Assembly (NCBI RefSeq): GCF_042242105.1
Contig: NC_092017.1
Coordinates: forward strand, 4,811,652 to 4,875,651
Reading direction: 5' to 3'
DNA: 64,000 bases
From: Pempheris klunzingeri
Taxonomy: Eukaryota > Chordata > Actinopteri > Acropomatiformes > Pempheridae
Part shown: one piece after another, positions 36,901 to 51,900 of the stretch
Layout: every line of letters begins with the position of its first letter
Position numbering within the stretch: position 1 is the first letter of the stretch
Made by a program: the position numbers and the translations under genes
Notes under the pieces: model-generated
Told to the model about the DNA's origin: nothing
Database searches by the model: none
What the model saw: only the letters and a program-made list of their open reading frames with translations

Positions 36901-39900
36901 AGTGGTGTGGACCCTGTTATTTTTGTTAATGCCAGTCTGAGCGGGTAAATAGGGTGCTGCCTGCATTTGATTATTGTTGACTCATGATGTGTGTGAGCAG
37001 GGTACTGAGTTGTATGAGGGGGGGAATCATGAAGGTCTTTTCTTCTATTGATATCACAGTATCTGCCATGTGGATAAATCCCTCTTTGAATTGTCTGACG
37101 ATGCGTAAGACAACTGAACTACAAGGTTATGGAAAGTCAGACTCAAAGCCAGAAAGTCAGATTCATTCAATATTTTTTCTTTGTCTTCATTATTTTCTAT
37201 GTTGTAGATTACTATTGAAGACATCAAAACTATGAAGGAACACAAATGGTATTATGTAGTAAACAAAAAAAGTGCTAAACAAACCAGACGTATGTTTTTT
37301 TTTTTTTTTGTATTTTAGATTCTTCAATTCTCCTGCTTTGATGATCACTTTGCTCACTCTTGGCATTCTCTCAATCAGCTTCATGTCACCTGGAATGGTT
37401 TTCCAACAGTCATCTCACCCCAAACTATCTCAGTTAAGTTTAGGTCGGGTGATTGTGGAGGTCAGGTCATCTGACGCAGCCTCCATCACTCCCCTTGTTG
37501 GTCAGACAGCCCTCACACAGCCTGGAGGTGTGTTTGGGCTCATTGTCCTGTTGGGAAAACAAATGATGGTCCCACTAAGAACAAACCAGATGGGATGGCA
37601 TGTCTTGAATTTTCAATAAATCACCAGCAGTGTCACCAGAAAAGTTCTCAGTTCACAGTTCTCTTCTCCTTGTTGTTCTCTCTCAGTAGTGGCTTCTTTG
37701 GAGCTATTTGACTATGAAGGCCTGATTCACACAGTCTCCTCTGAACAGTCGCTGCTGAGACGTGTCTGCTACTTGAACTCTGTGAAGCATTTATCTGGCT
37801 CTAATCTGAGGCGCTGTTAATTTGCGGTGTCTGAGGCTGTTAACTCTAATGAATTTATCCTCTGCAGCAGAGGTAACTCTTGGTCTTCCTTTCCTGGGGG
37901 GTCCTCATGAGCACTTGAGGATGCATTCAAAGTTCTTGAAATTTTCCAGACTGACTGACCTACATGTCTTAAAGTAATGATGGACTTCACTACTTTGAAG
38001 AATCATATTCTGGTTTGGGGCAGCATGGTGGTGCAGTGGTTAGCTCTGTTTCCTCACAGCAAGAAGGTTACAGGTTCAAATCCACTGGCCAGCAGGTGTG
38101 TGGTTTAAGCCTTGAACCTCTCTGTGGGGAGTTTGCATGTTGTACTTCAGCTTCCTCCCATAATCCAAAGACATGCAAGTTAGGTTACTTAGGTTATTTA
38201 GGTTACTTAGTGATTCTAAACCGCCAGTCCAGGGTGTGCCCAATGTCAGCTTGGATTGGCTCCAGCCCCCCGGTATTTTTTGTTTACTACATAATTCCAT
38301 ATTTGTTCCTTCATAGCTTCAATATCTTCAATATTCATCTACAATGTAGAAAATAATAAAAATAAAGGAAAACCATTGAATGAGAAGTTGTGTCCATTCG
38401 TTTGACTGGTATTGAACTTGGTCATTTCCTACTGAAAATGTTATACATTTTTTTAGGTTTCTTTAACACTGGATAGGTCTTAGTTAAGACTTGCTACAGT
38501 GGTCCCCAGACTATTATTACTGATGCACTGATGTAAACTGATGTTGATGCCATTGACCGTTATGTTCATATAAGGTATAATAAAACTGCTCCATGGTGTT
38601 TTTTCAGATACACCTGTTGAGATGTTAGCCTGCTTGCTTCTAAACACAATAACATCATATTACTTCATAATGACATTCCAATTAGAGACAGTCAACTTCA
38701 ATGTTGAATGACAAAGTCCATGTCTATGTTGTGTACTCAGTCACTTAGTGTTTCTATCTGTGTAAAGAAAAAAAAAAAAAAACAGCTTAGCTAAGATGAA
38801 ATATTTTCATCCTGCACTGTAGCACATTCCTATCACCACACTTTTCCTCCACCTCCTTTGTTCTTCTCTCCTCCCCCTTTATGTCTTTGGCCCTCCTGAC
38901 CTGATACTCGGAGATGAATCATCATTTTATAGAGTAAGATGCATGAAACGATCTGTTGGCAGCATCCAGACTTCCTGCTAGGGTGAAACTGAAGGCTAAT
39001 TGTTACTTTTTCTCAGGTGTGAGGAACTAAGGATGGTTTTTTTGCTGAGTAGAAGGGCCCACTTCCTGTTGTGCACTGATTTCAGCAGGACACTTAAAGT
39101 CCTATCTTTTGTGAAGCACTTTGACCCTTCTTGACAGTGTGATCAGCATATGACTGCAGGGCAGTGCGTCATTAAATCGGTCGAAGGTTCAGAAGAGTGG
39201 ATACTTTAAGGGAAGAACATGTTAGTGATATTTACATTTTATAGATTCTTCTTCTTGCAGTGCTCTCTTAATGATTTCCTCGTGGAGCATGTTAGCAACT
39301 GAAAGCCAAGGATTTTGGATTATTTGGAACAATAGGTAGGAAAGCATCTAAGATTCCCTGCCTTCAGTTTGTTTTAGGCTGTTAGTAGTTGTGTGGGGTT
39401 GTTTCTGAAATAGCCTTATTTAGAAACAGAAATCTCAGCTCTGTCTTTTTGTACATTGATTATTGCTGAGCACTGATCCACGTTGACTTGTGCTTCCATG
39501 CTGTCGTCAGCCATGAAATGTAAAACTAGTAACATTGTAGCAGATTGTGCTGATTGATTGTAGTGCACAGTGGTGTTGTGGCCTGTTGTTCACAAAAAGC
39601 TCTTCCTCAGTAAAACTGAAATAATACATGTGACTGAAAGGACTGGACTGTGCATTGGTAAATGTATTGATCATAGTAGGATGTAAGATCTACACAGAGC
39701 ATCATCATCGTTTTTTAGTTGAATGAACTGACAGAATAAAATGATTTTTTAATTGTTATTCAATCCCTACTCAAGTCATTTAAAGTATTGATTGTGCTAT
39801 CAGAAACAGAATTTATTTGCCAGTGGTGAGTTGGAAATCTAAGCAGCTGTATTGATCCAGGCGATGGTGTAGTTCAAACAAAACTGTAACGTATCACTAA

Positions 39901-42900
39901 ATGGTGCTGCACAACGGTGTCATATAATTTTGTTCAGTAGCTGCAAGATAAGGATGATGGAACTTTTTCTTTCATAGTTGGGGCAGGAACTACATCCTAA
40001 AATAAAGGTTTAATTCATTGTAAACTGCATAATCCTGACAGAACTGACAGAGAGGGAAGTTAAGATGCTGTTTAATGCGTGTTTATACTCTGCCCTGTGA
40101 AGTTTTATACCTGAGATGTTATTACTGGATTAAGAGGTATTCTCCATCCTCTACAGGTGGCGACAGACAAGGTTGCTGGTAAGCTGAGTTCTACTCTCTC
40201 ATGGGTGAAGAACTCGGTGTCCCACACGGTCAGTCAGATGGCTAGCCAGGTGGCCACACCCACGTCCCTGCAGACCACTGCCACCTCTTCTTCTACATCT
40301 CTGTCCTCGCCTGCCCTCTCACCATCCTCGCCGGCTCAGCTCAGTCCTGACGATGTGGAGCTGCTTGCTAAGCTTGAAGAGCAGAACAGGTAAGTGGTTA
40401 GGCTTGTGCTGCTCATTATATCAACAGATTTGAATCGACAGGTTCGTGTACGTCAGTTACATGTGGATAGATAACAGTCTGACTGATAGAAAATCATAAG
40501 AAATGAGTTTTGAACTTTTACTATATGGGAAAAGTTTAGAATCCTTCTTCTGCGTAGCACATCATTTGAACATAGTGTGAGTTTATCGGTTACTACATTT
40601 CTTTCAACATGTCAATATAATGTCAGAAAACAGTGCTTATCAGCTTTTAACTGTACTGCATGTGAAGGGAAACTCTTCTTGCCGAGCACCGTGTTTATGG
40701 CAGACATCTGAATGAGAGTTAGAAACATGCTGATGGTAACGGTTTGATCCTGTTTGACCTGGCCCATGTTAGCCGAACGTCCTGAGCGAAGAGGCTCAGA
40801 CTGTTCATAAGGAGGATAGAGTGGCTACTCACCCTGCTTAAAACTGTGAGGCAGGTTACTCCACAGGTGCTATGCTGCGCAGCTCGTTCTTGGCACTAGG
40901 AGACAGACTACCATGTTCAGAAGTGTGATAGTCTTGTAGGATGTCTTTAGCCGTATCCAGTTGCAGTTTTCTTAATTACATTCTTACTCAGTTATTAAAG
41001 TCAGTATCCGCCCCATTTATTTGTATTTTACAATTTTGTCCCTGACTTGTTTTCTTTTCACACCTTCACTGCTCTGACTGCTGTAGAGTCATTCTACACA
41101 TCTCCACCATCCCCCTCCTGAGCTACACACAGACAGCAGAGTGACATTCAACAGGCTGTGACATGTCAGTTAGCTAACTGGAGAATACAAGGAGAAAACT
41201 ATTGATTGAACAACATATAACAGTCTCCAGTTTGTCAGGCTTGAGAGGTTTTTGGGCTTTGGGGTTCAGTTGGTGGGTGAGGATTTTTTTTGTTAGAGGG
41301 CTTGTTTGTCAATGTGTGCTCCTCACATAAAGGCAAGGTTGTGAGTTAGTCATGAATTGGCAGAACCCCAGAAGAACTGATTTGTCGTGCAATTGTTTGT
41401 GTGATTTCTTGTTGCTGTCTTGTTGCACTCCAGTCTTGCTAACGGGACTGGAGCGGTGGATCGATAATTAGAGGGATATCCCATAGAATTCTAAAATTGT
41501 CAAGCTGGATGCACTTGCATGTTGGTTGTATTCACACAACCACCCATTTACTTCAAGCCCCTGCTTGAGTGTGCTACGTAAAAACCAAGTACAGACTGTT
41601 TCCTGGTGTTTCTCATGCAATTTGTCCAGATAAGTCATTAAACCTGCCTGTCAGAACAGGACCCAGAATTCAGGTGTATCAGTCTTGTTTGAATAAAATG
41701 TATGTAATCAAAGCATGCTTGGTTGTAGAGGTTTTACTTTTCCCAGTAGTAGTTTAACTACTAATGGAAGATTGTTTAGCCATAAGTGGTAACAATAGCC
41801 ACACATTGACCAGTAAAAGTCTTTTGTAAAGTAAGATGTGTTCTGTGTGCTTTCCCTGAGTCGCTCATTGTTCACATCAGATTAAAGTACTGTTAGAGGA
41901 TGACGTAACACCCCTCTATTGCCAGCTTTGTGAATTCTTCCTCCACTGTGACTCTCACCCATGGCTAGTGCACTCTGTGTCAGCATGGAAACCAAGCGTG
42001 CCGTTCAGGGTTCGGGGCTGTGTCACAGTTAACTCCAGCATGGAAGACCGCAAAGCTCTGTTGAATGCAGAGGTCGGTGACTCATCCGGACGCCCACAAC
42101 AGCTCCTGCCTCAGAATGCCAAGTGGCACTTGTTCCGATGCTTTCCCTTATTAGGGGACATCAAAACTAACCAAGGAAATGTTTCACTTTCTCCTTAATA
42201 TCCTTTATGAAGCTCTGGGAAGACTCTCATGTGGTGAACAGAAGTCATAGTGTCGAGGGGCTCATAGTTCATCTGCCCTTTGACCCATGCCTCCACCCCA
42301 ACACACAGCTGGGCCCTTTCACAACATCCCAACATGCATTTCTCTGCTGCCACGCTTTCAGACTGACAATGCAGCCTCTTCTTTCCAAACCATACCAGTA
42401 CCTACCAAACACACAGATCCTATCAGTTTGTAATTAAGGTGCTTACTGGCCAGGTGCAACAACATGAGAGAGGACTTTGGCAATCATATGTATCTTACCG
42501 GCACTTGCTTACCAAGTGTTTGTGTATTTGGGGAGGCCTTTGTACCCTACAGAGCAGATAAAAGGCACGAGCATTCGTTCAGTACTGTCACAGATGAGGA
42601 AGTCCCACAGTGACTGCTACAATCTGTAAATCAGACATACCATTGCTCCAGAATTCCTTGAAACCTGAGACATGAGGAGTACATCATGAGTTTATCTTGG
42701 TAAGGTGTATTTTATTTTAGGCTTGTTCTCCTTCTATAATGAAGTGCGAATTGTAGTCATGATGTTGTAACATTCACTTGCTTGAAAGAAAATCCACTTG
42801 TAATTGTTTGGCTTTTTGTCCTAGCTTAAATATTCATTCAAAATTTGCCTATAACCTTTGAATCATTGTAAAAAATGCTTGACCAAAACTGTTTGTCTAT

Positions 42901-45900
42901 AGTTTTGGTCATATTTTGTATCTGTTAAGACACAGACTTGTGTTTGACTAGTGGTGAATTATTAGCAAAGGTTCATGTACAACACTGCCTGGTATTGCAG
43001 TGTATGGTGACATGCTGACTGACAGGCCTGAAAAACTGGCAGTTCCTGCCATACTGTAGCTACAAGATGTTCCTTTTATTCACTTTTTTAGTTCCATGTC
43101 AGAACTGTACAATACAGTTGAGGAGGCTGTGTTGCAGGCTGGTCTTTCTGGTCGTCCATTTCACTCCCTCCCACCCGACCCAGAGTTGGCTGTAACCCTA
43201 GCCATTCTGGGAGCACCCTCAGTGACGTCACGGGCTCCAGTAGAGAGGCCCCGGCCTTTTTCCGAGATCAGGTGTCTGAGCCTTTGTGTGTCTCCTCGGT
43301 GCCACTAAGGTGGGAGTCGCAGCTTCTTTTCTGTGCACGCTGATCCTTGATCACTCTGTCAGTAACTCCAGTGACAAACTGATAAGAGTGATACAGCGCA
43401 AGATTAACTTGCTGAAAAACACATTGCTTGTGCTTTTCGTCCCTGGCACTGCACTTCAAGTGGTGACCCTGGATGAAACAAACACAGTGACTCAGGAAAT
43501 ATTTCACTGACCACCATTGGATTCATTGTTGCCTTCCTAACAGACCTGTTGTGGTTTTGTCAACCACTTAAAGCTGTTGCCAGTAGAATTTAAATGAGTC
43601 CTTGAGGTATTTTACATCCCTTTTGTACAGTGTTTGTTTTCATGTCAGTATTAACCTGCTTCTGGTTGTGAGATTTTGAATAAGAGGATTTTTGAGGCAA
43701 TTTGCCTAAATTCCTCCTGCTAATAATCACATTGTGACTGCTGATGGCTGGTTATGAACACTAGATAACTGGGCCAGCTGTTTTACCAGTGATTGTGTTG
43801 TTTGTTCTGTGTCTGTGGCTGTGACTTTTCAACTTAACATCTGGTGAGTGGGGAATTAATTGCTGATTGTTACTGCCAATGATCTGGCTCTGACAGTCAG
43901 GCGCTGTGATGCAGTGGCTTTGTTTTACAGTAATAAAGCTGTAATACATCATTGCAAAGTGGCTCTTGACATAAGCTCTCCATTTTTAGCACTGCGCTGG
44001 AAATGTAGGTGGCTTTGATTTTAACACTGGATGTGGTTTGTCTGTTTGCCTCAGTCACGGCTTGCAAATTGGGGCTGACGTCTCGAGATTGGTGAGAGGG
44101 AGGTGCTTCTCATGAGCATTTTCACACATGTACATGTTTTTTCAAGATTTGCATTACAAGTCAGCTTATTGTAACTGTTGTTGCAATTTTTAGCACTTTG
44201 GCTCCTGCTAAACATTTCAACTTGTTTTGTTGTTGGAAAGGTGTCTTGGACAAAGCTAACTTTGCAGTTAATTCTGCTGTTTGCCAGTAGACTTGTTACT
44301 ATATTTTCAGTTGCTGCCTGTTCTTGTATGAATTGAATTTGATTCATATTCATATGTACACTGACTACGGATACTGATACTGAGTATACTTTATATACAA
44401 TACATGTTGGCGTACACTGCATAACTGCAACTAATGTAACCCTTGGTATTACACATACAAATTGACAGCAGTAATGCACATAGGTGACAAACAGTGATGT
44501 AACCATCAATATTCCACACAAGTGACAAAAGGAACCGGAACATTCACTACCTTACTCTGATGACTTGCACTGAAAGGAGTCAAATATCCCTTCCTATCCT
44601 ATTCCCTATCCCAGAATATCTCTTCTTTAGTGGATATAAATTGGAAGGCTAACTAGGTCACTTCGCTTGCTGGAGTTTTGCAGTAGCTAGCGCGTTTGAC
44701 CGCACATGCCCCTGCCCCGTAGCAGAGAAGAGATCTCAGACTGGCCGCCCTGTACGTCAATCAAGTCGCAAACGCCATAGGGAGGATACATACCTTCATT
44801 CATTTTCTAAACCGCTCAGTCCTAATTAGGGATGATAGATGATAGACCAAAATCTTTTTTTTAATGACACGCGATCGACGTATTGGGCACCCCTGATCTA
44901 AACATTTATATTTCTGCCTGCTCTTAGCTATGTGTTCTTGATTAGTGTCAGTTGAAAAGAGACATTTGAAAATGGTTTTGATAAATGATTAGAACAAACC
45001 TTTCTTGGTAGCATACTTGTGTCTGCACGCAGTGTCAACAGCACATTCTACCCCTTGCCCTCACTACAGGCTGCTGGAGACAGACAGCAAGTCACTGCGC
45101 TCCATGAATGGCTCCAGGCGAAACAGTGGCTCCTCCCTGGTGTCCAGCTCCTCCGCCTCCTCCAACCTCTCACACCTGGAGGAGGATTCGTGGATCCTGT
45201 GGGGACGAATCGTCAATGAGTGGGAGGAGGTGCGCAAGAAGAAGGAGAAGCAGCTCAAGGTGAGATTGGACGTGCACATGACTACCTGTCAAGTGACAGC
45301 AGAGTCTCGTGTAGACATGCTTAAGAGCTTACTGGCACACGACTGCATTAAGAGCTTACTAAGACACAGTTCACCCATCTGAGGAAACAAGGTTAAAGCA
45401 ATCACAGTGCTCCAATTTTAGGTACTTTTTAGACATCCATTTTTCTTTTCTCTTTTTTGATTATTGCCCATTTGACAATAAGTCCAAAGACATGCAGGTT
45501 AAGTTTATTGGTCACTCTAAATTGTCCGTAGGTTTGAATGTGAGCATGGATGGTTGTCTGTCTCTTTATTTTGACCCTGTGATTGACTGGCAACCAGTCC
45601 AGTGTTTACCCCCCCTCTCGTCTCATGTCTGCTGGGATTGGCTCCAGCCCCCTGCAACCCTTAAGGATACGGTACAGACAATGGATGGATGGATGTATAA
45701 GATAGTTCAAGTCATGGCTACAGTCTCCTTTGTGATGCATGTGCGTCACAGGCATTTTTATCAAGCATTTGCCTGAATGCTACAAGGGGCCTTTCTGTTT
45801 GAATGTTTACTAGGTCCACAAATAATTTCTAAGGCTATCTTTGTCCTAGCTGGCCCTGTAGTGTTGTCCTTGAACTTGTTATTTTAGTTCTTGACATTTG

Positions 45901-48900
45901 AGGCTAATTTTAGGTTGCTTGTTTCTACGGTTACTTTCTGTGGTCTTGTGATAAGGTTATACCCAGTCATTGTCAATGGCAGTTTCATTTAACTGTACCG
46001 AAGAAATTTGTGCAAACACAGTGACCAGAAAAAAAAAAAAAACCCTGCTGTTGGATTATGTTCTGATAACAGGCACAAGTCATGGCAGTAATGCATACCC
46101 ATGTTTGACTGGTTGGTGCAAATCTTTGAAGGTTGTCATTAAGGTCATGCCACCATCCTCAAACCATTCCTTGATGATTTCTACACCATAACAGGGAGCA
46201 GGCTTTTGGTCCATTCATTGTTCAGCGTTGAAATTGCAGCCTAGCATTTCTACAGTAATGGTGACACTGAAACTGCATGCTATGCAGCCATGATCAAATC
46301 TTTCTCATAGTCAGTCCCACTTCAAGCCCATTTGTCTGTAATCTGTTCACATGCAAAAACAAGTTTGGACATGGAGTTGCTGTTGCATGAATCTGTTGGT
46401 GAAGCAGCATGCAAAGAGCACAGGACATCCTCTGCAGGGGCAGGGTTTCTGTTTTTCTTGTCACTGTGTGTAAATGGGGAAGTGTTGCGAAGGACCTGTG
46501 AACATGCATGGGTGTTATTATGTAATTTAACAGAAGTAGTAATGACCAGATGGTTGCAACTAGCTAGGAGTATTAATCAAAAGTGCTGAGGCCTCCACAA
46601 AATTGATGTTTCTTCCCCTCGGCTTACAGAGAAACCCAGTTTCTGTTGTACGAGGGAAGGAACCTTGACTTTTCTGTCCTTGTCAGCAAAACTTCTGACC
46701 TGATCATGTTTTCAATATCCAATATTTCATTAACAACCACGGCTGCTGAAGAAAAATGTATTTATATTTATTAAGTGTACATGAGCTGTTGAGATATTTC
46801 TTAAGTATCTACAACAAATAAGTTGTGAAAAGCACAAAACATTTGAATCACTGATGATTTACATGATATCTATGGGGCCTGTCACCAAAGCAGCATTGGA
46901 ATAGAAAGAGTGTTCACATTTGTGTACCTCAGAAAGAAGCTTTCACTCTGAGACAGTCAAGATATGAGATGAGACGGCACATTGTTCTAGTACAAAGCTC
47001 GGTTTGTCTTGCCTAACCTCTGAGGGATCCCCTGCTGAAAGCCTGTGTGGGTGGACCTCTGCTCCAGATGCACCCTGGACCGACCAGATGCACACACAGA
47101 CACACACACATGATCCCATCACAGCAGGAAAGACCAGTGTTCCCTGTCAGCACAGGAAATTGCTTAATCAAATTGTATCGGCAGTAATCTATGAAAACAA
47201 ATTGCACTACAAAGTGCCTCACTGCCAAGATTATATTTGGCAGTGGAAATCGTATGATTATGAGAGGTACACTGTGCTGAAACTAGAAAATAAATACTAG
47301 AGCACAAAGCATGCCCTTGGCTATATCCAGTGTCTGTTCTTTTTCTCCACAGAAAGCTGTTTTCTTACACTCTTACACTGTACATTCAACAGTGATCAAC
47401 AGCGATTATCCCCAAATGCCCATTTAAATTACTCGTAAATATCTAGAAAGTGTAGCTAGATTATTATCAATTTCACAAAAAGTCTGTTCTTTACTTTTTC
47501 CTCAGGATCTCGTCAGAAAAGGGGTTCCTCACCACTTTCGGGCAATAGTGTGGCAGCTTTTGTGTAACGCCCAGAATATGCCCATCAAGGATCAGTACTC
47601 GGAACTCCTGAAGATGACGTCACCCTGCGAGAAGCTGATTCGCAGAGACATCGCCCGCACATATCCTGAACATGAATTCTTCAAGGAGAAAGACAGCTTG
47701 GGCCAGGAAGTGCTCTTCAATGTCATGAAGGCAAGTCTCCATTTGTGTTTGAGGAACTTGACTGTATGCAGATGAACTGATAATCATGTGTACAGATAAC
47801 AAAAAGAGGTATCTGGCTTTAACAGTAGTTTGAGGGTACAAACTGTCATTGGAGTGTGAAGTGTGGACAGCTTTGCTCTTGTCGATCACTGAAACTCATC
47901 TAAAACTAATCACTGTTACCTCAGGCGTACTCTCTGGTTGACCGTGAGGTTGGCTATTGTCAAGGGAGTGCATTCATTGTAGGACTGCTACTCATGCAGG
48001 TAAATAATCCCATCGAATACACTGGCTCACCTGCTTCCAGCAAATAGTTTCACATTTTTTAGTGTATAACAGACAGACTTTAGGTTTGATTTCATCCTAT
48101 TATTTTTTCTAGATGCCAGAAGAGGAGGCTTTCTGTGTGTTTGTAAAGTTGATGCAAGACTACAGGTTACGAGAGCTCTTCAAACCCAGCATGGCTGAGC
48201 TGGGACTCTGCATGTACCAGTTTGAGTGTATGATCCAGGTAGGCACCTCACAAAGGGTATTAAGGCTGCCGCGAGTGGTGATGGTGATGTAGTCATGTAC
48301 AGTCATGTACAACGGTAATGGTGTGAATCCATGTGAATTTTTTTTCCCTCTTGCAGGAGCAACTCCCAGAGCTGTATATACATTTCCAGGCTCAGAGCTT
48401 TCACACTTCCATGTATGCCTCCTCCTGGTTCCTCACCATCTTCCTCACCTCCTTCCCTCTGCCTGTCGCCACAAGGATCTTTGACATCTTCATGTGTGAG
48501 GTCAGTTTTAATAAACAGCGGCTGTTCTCAGGAGCTATCACCTGCTTTGAATGATATCTACTTATATGTGTCAGTCTGCAGAGAATTTTAATTTTTGCAT
48601 GTCTACTCTGTGATATTTGTTTTTATTTGGCAAAATGCAGGGCTTTGTCTTTGACTCAAGCACTTTTTAATAATGTATTTAAATGTAGTCACTTGTTTTT
48701 AATGTTTGATCTAACCGTAAACATAATCTTGCTGTCGAATTTACTGTATGTCACTGCTGCCTGAAATGCAGATGTGAAATTTAAAAGAAAAAGGAACAGT
48801 CAACACTTAAATTAATGTCAAGTGCTTCCACAGAAAATATGTAAAGTTCACATTTATTTACTGCTTTAAGAATGACTACTGATAAAATGCCATGGATAGG

Positions 48901-51900
48901 TTATCCATTAGCACCACCTGTTGGAGGAAACAAACAAGGCCATTGTTGCTGAACTGAGCCAACTGACTGCCTGGGGAGCTGTTGTAACCAATGTTTAATT
49001 CTCAGTCCACTTTAAAACACATTTCACAGCACACTGACCGTATGTATGTTTTACACGTGTTTACTGGTGATCTCTTTCTTCAGGGTCTGGAGATAGTTTT
49101 CCGCGTTGGACTGGCCATCCTTCAGATGAACCAGACTGAACTCATCCAGCTCGACATGGAGGGAATGTTACAGGTACATCGCCACAACCTCTAAATAACT
49201 TGTCATTCAAGCAGCTCAGATTGCTGGTGCAACATAGTGCAGCACCCTCAAGGGAGGAACGCTCACCCCACCCAGATAATTGATACACGTGTCCTCCCAT
49301 CCTGTACCTGTGTACATGGGGACGTTTGATGTAGTGCTCCTGAGGGAAGGGGGAACGCCTGAAACAGACATCAGGGTACATACTTGTTCAAAAGTAGCAG
49401 GTTTACGGCTGTGTGTGCACTTATCCTGCCTCTGTTTCCTTACTGTGCCCCAGCACTTTCAGAAGGTCATCCCACACCAGCTTGACAGTGGACCAGATAA
49501 GGTCATCCAGGCTGCTTATCAAGTTAAATACAACGCCAAGAAGATGAAAAAGTAAGCACGACTCTCTGTTCATTAACACCCACCAGCCTCTCCCTTTACA
49601 CAAGACCCTGAAAATGTACATCACATTCTGGTAGACGCTTCTCACCAAAACTCTGCTTCGCTTTGTTGTACTTATTAGGAACTGTAACTCTTAGATAAGC
49701 CTACAAAACTGTCGCTGTTTAAATGTTTCTTTTCTTGTATTTTTCTTCTTCTTCTTCAAGAATTTTTTTTCTAAGGCAAATATTTATTATCTGTAATTTT
49801 CAAGGTTGTTTCCAGATTGGTGCTTATTATAGGGGAAATAATTCCTATTTTCAAAGGGAAGCTTCATTTAAACACAAATAAATGTTATTGAAAACTTCAT
49901 ATGTGATCAATTCTGTCTGCCTGTGGACAAATGTCACATTTTTGCAAGCCTCTGTTGGTTACTCAAGCACAGAAATGGAATGAATTACATTTATCAGTAT
50001 CTCATTAGTGCCAAATTAAATCTGTAACAGAGATGCATTCTACAAAGCTAAACACTGTTTTTATTGCTGCTGCTTTTTTCAGTCTCTGCTTTCTCTTCAT
50101 TTGATGCGCAACTCAAATGAACATTTTCTGTGAAATGTTTTCAGGTTAGAGAAAGAATACACTACAATCAAAACTAAAGAGATGGAGGAGCAGGTGGAGA
50201 TAAAGGTGCGTGGAGGAGTGTTTAAAGAAATGTTTCAAAGGCTCCTCTGTGTGTGTTCAGTTTAATGTGACTTCTGTCGTGTCTTGTTTTACAGAGGCTG
50301 CGCACAGAGAACAGGCTCCTGAAGCAGAGGATAGACACACTAGAGAAAGTGAGTGCACAAGTGTTTGTCGCAGGTGCTCCGTCACCAGACAAACCAATCA
50401 GACACTGCTCCCCGCTCATCAACATTACATTAACCCATCCTGCTGTGTATGCTCATACATTATGCATCTCCTCCTACTGATGGAGTCTCGCCTTCCACTA
50501 ACTGGGCTGTGTTAGTCGAAAGTCGGACTTTTACATGATAAATCATCACTGGTTGACTGGAACGGGATGGTGAATTTTCTGATCATAGAGTCTCATTTCA
50601 TCAGAAACGGAAGCCTGACTTGGACTTCAAGTTGTCTCGGTGCCATGGTGACTGTCTTTGTGGCTCAAATAACTTCTTGTAGTGTCACCAGATACCACTA
50701 ACTGTAACAAGCCTGTTTGGAATGCGAAAGAGGCTGCTTGATGCTGCTCAAGTCGACGCAGAGCACTGCATGCCAAGTTGCACTGTTTGTATCATTCTGC
50801 ACTTTTTGTGTCTTTTCAAATGGGCACTACTGCTGCCAGGTAAATGTGCCATGCATGTGGTCTGCCACGGATAGCAAGGGTGTCAACAACATTGCATTTG
50901 CCTGCAGAGAGGATCACTGATCTAATCGAGTCCGTTCTTTGAAACCAGCTGGAGGCTGCTGCTCTCTGACACGTGTCTGTCACATAACTCCCAGAACCTT
51001 TTGAACTCTTACTAACAGAAATTGTTAAAAAGCTTGGATGAGCCACATCAAAGCCCAGAGCTGCTCAGTTAAACAACACGCAACAGTTATTGTGCTGTTG
51101 CTGCACCGTACTTCACTCTCTGCTAAAGCTAGTGCTGTCCTGTGCTTCTTCCTGTCTGAAACTTGTCACTGTGTTATCAGCACCGCCTCATTTTTCACTT
51201 TGTCGCTGGCTTATTTGCACCTTTTTTACCACACCTGCATGCAATGTTCCTTTTCTACCCCTAAGTGTAAACATCATTCTACAGTCTGTAACCAATATTT
51301 CTGGAGGGGAAATGAACATTGCATTTCTTCTCTAAAACAATCAGTTGTTCTTTTGTGTGCTTTAAACTGTCCTCTGGATTGTCTCTCTCTCTGCTGTGTC
51401 TTGTTGATATTTCTGTTTTGTAGGAAAGTGCTTCCTTGGCAGATAGATTGATCCAGGTATATTCCTTATTTTCTCTTTACCCTTATTACTTGTGTTGCAC
51501 CTCCCTTCTTCCTTCTCTCTCTTTAGCATTGCATGCTCATGATTAGCACACTGAAGGACACAGTAATACTACAGAATCTAATGATTCTCTGAATTAAGAA
51601 CTAAACCAGATGATGATACCTGATTACAGTCTTGAATAAGTGCATGAAATATCACATTGTGGCAGCAAGTGAGAGAATCACAAATCATGCTGAAGAAAGC
51701 TAAAGAATTAAACGATAAATCACATGTCGCTAGAGTTAAAACAAGCATGTCCTTAGAAAACCCGATTCCTCATCTTCACTTCTGCCCACCCATTCCGCCC
51801 TCTCGTTTCACTTGTTGTCGTGCTCACTCCACCCCTCCTCGGTTGGTTATGTCCCAAGGGACAAGTGACTCGAGCTCAGGAGGCCGAGGAGAACTACCTG

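Larger units (their letters stand above)
33931..40156 (+). other. EVI5 intron 1 (if the first exon is at 33910)
   Basis: A 6.2-kb stretch with the Tc1/SINE nest at 37130-38413. The small ORF at 36413 follows a good acceptor (ttctctcctcag) but offers no donor in the right phase, so it is left out. Confidence 0.6.

Noticed and set aside
41968..42437. Two adjacent 76-codon ORFs in an EVI5 intron
   Set aside because: No splice signals in a usable phase and no recognisable content.
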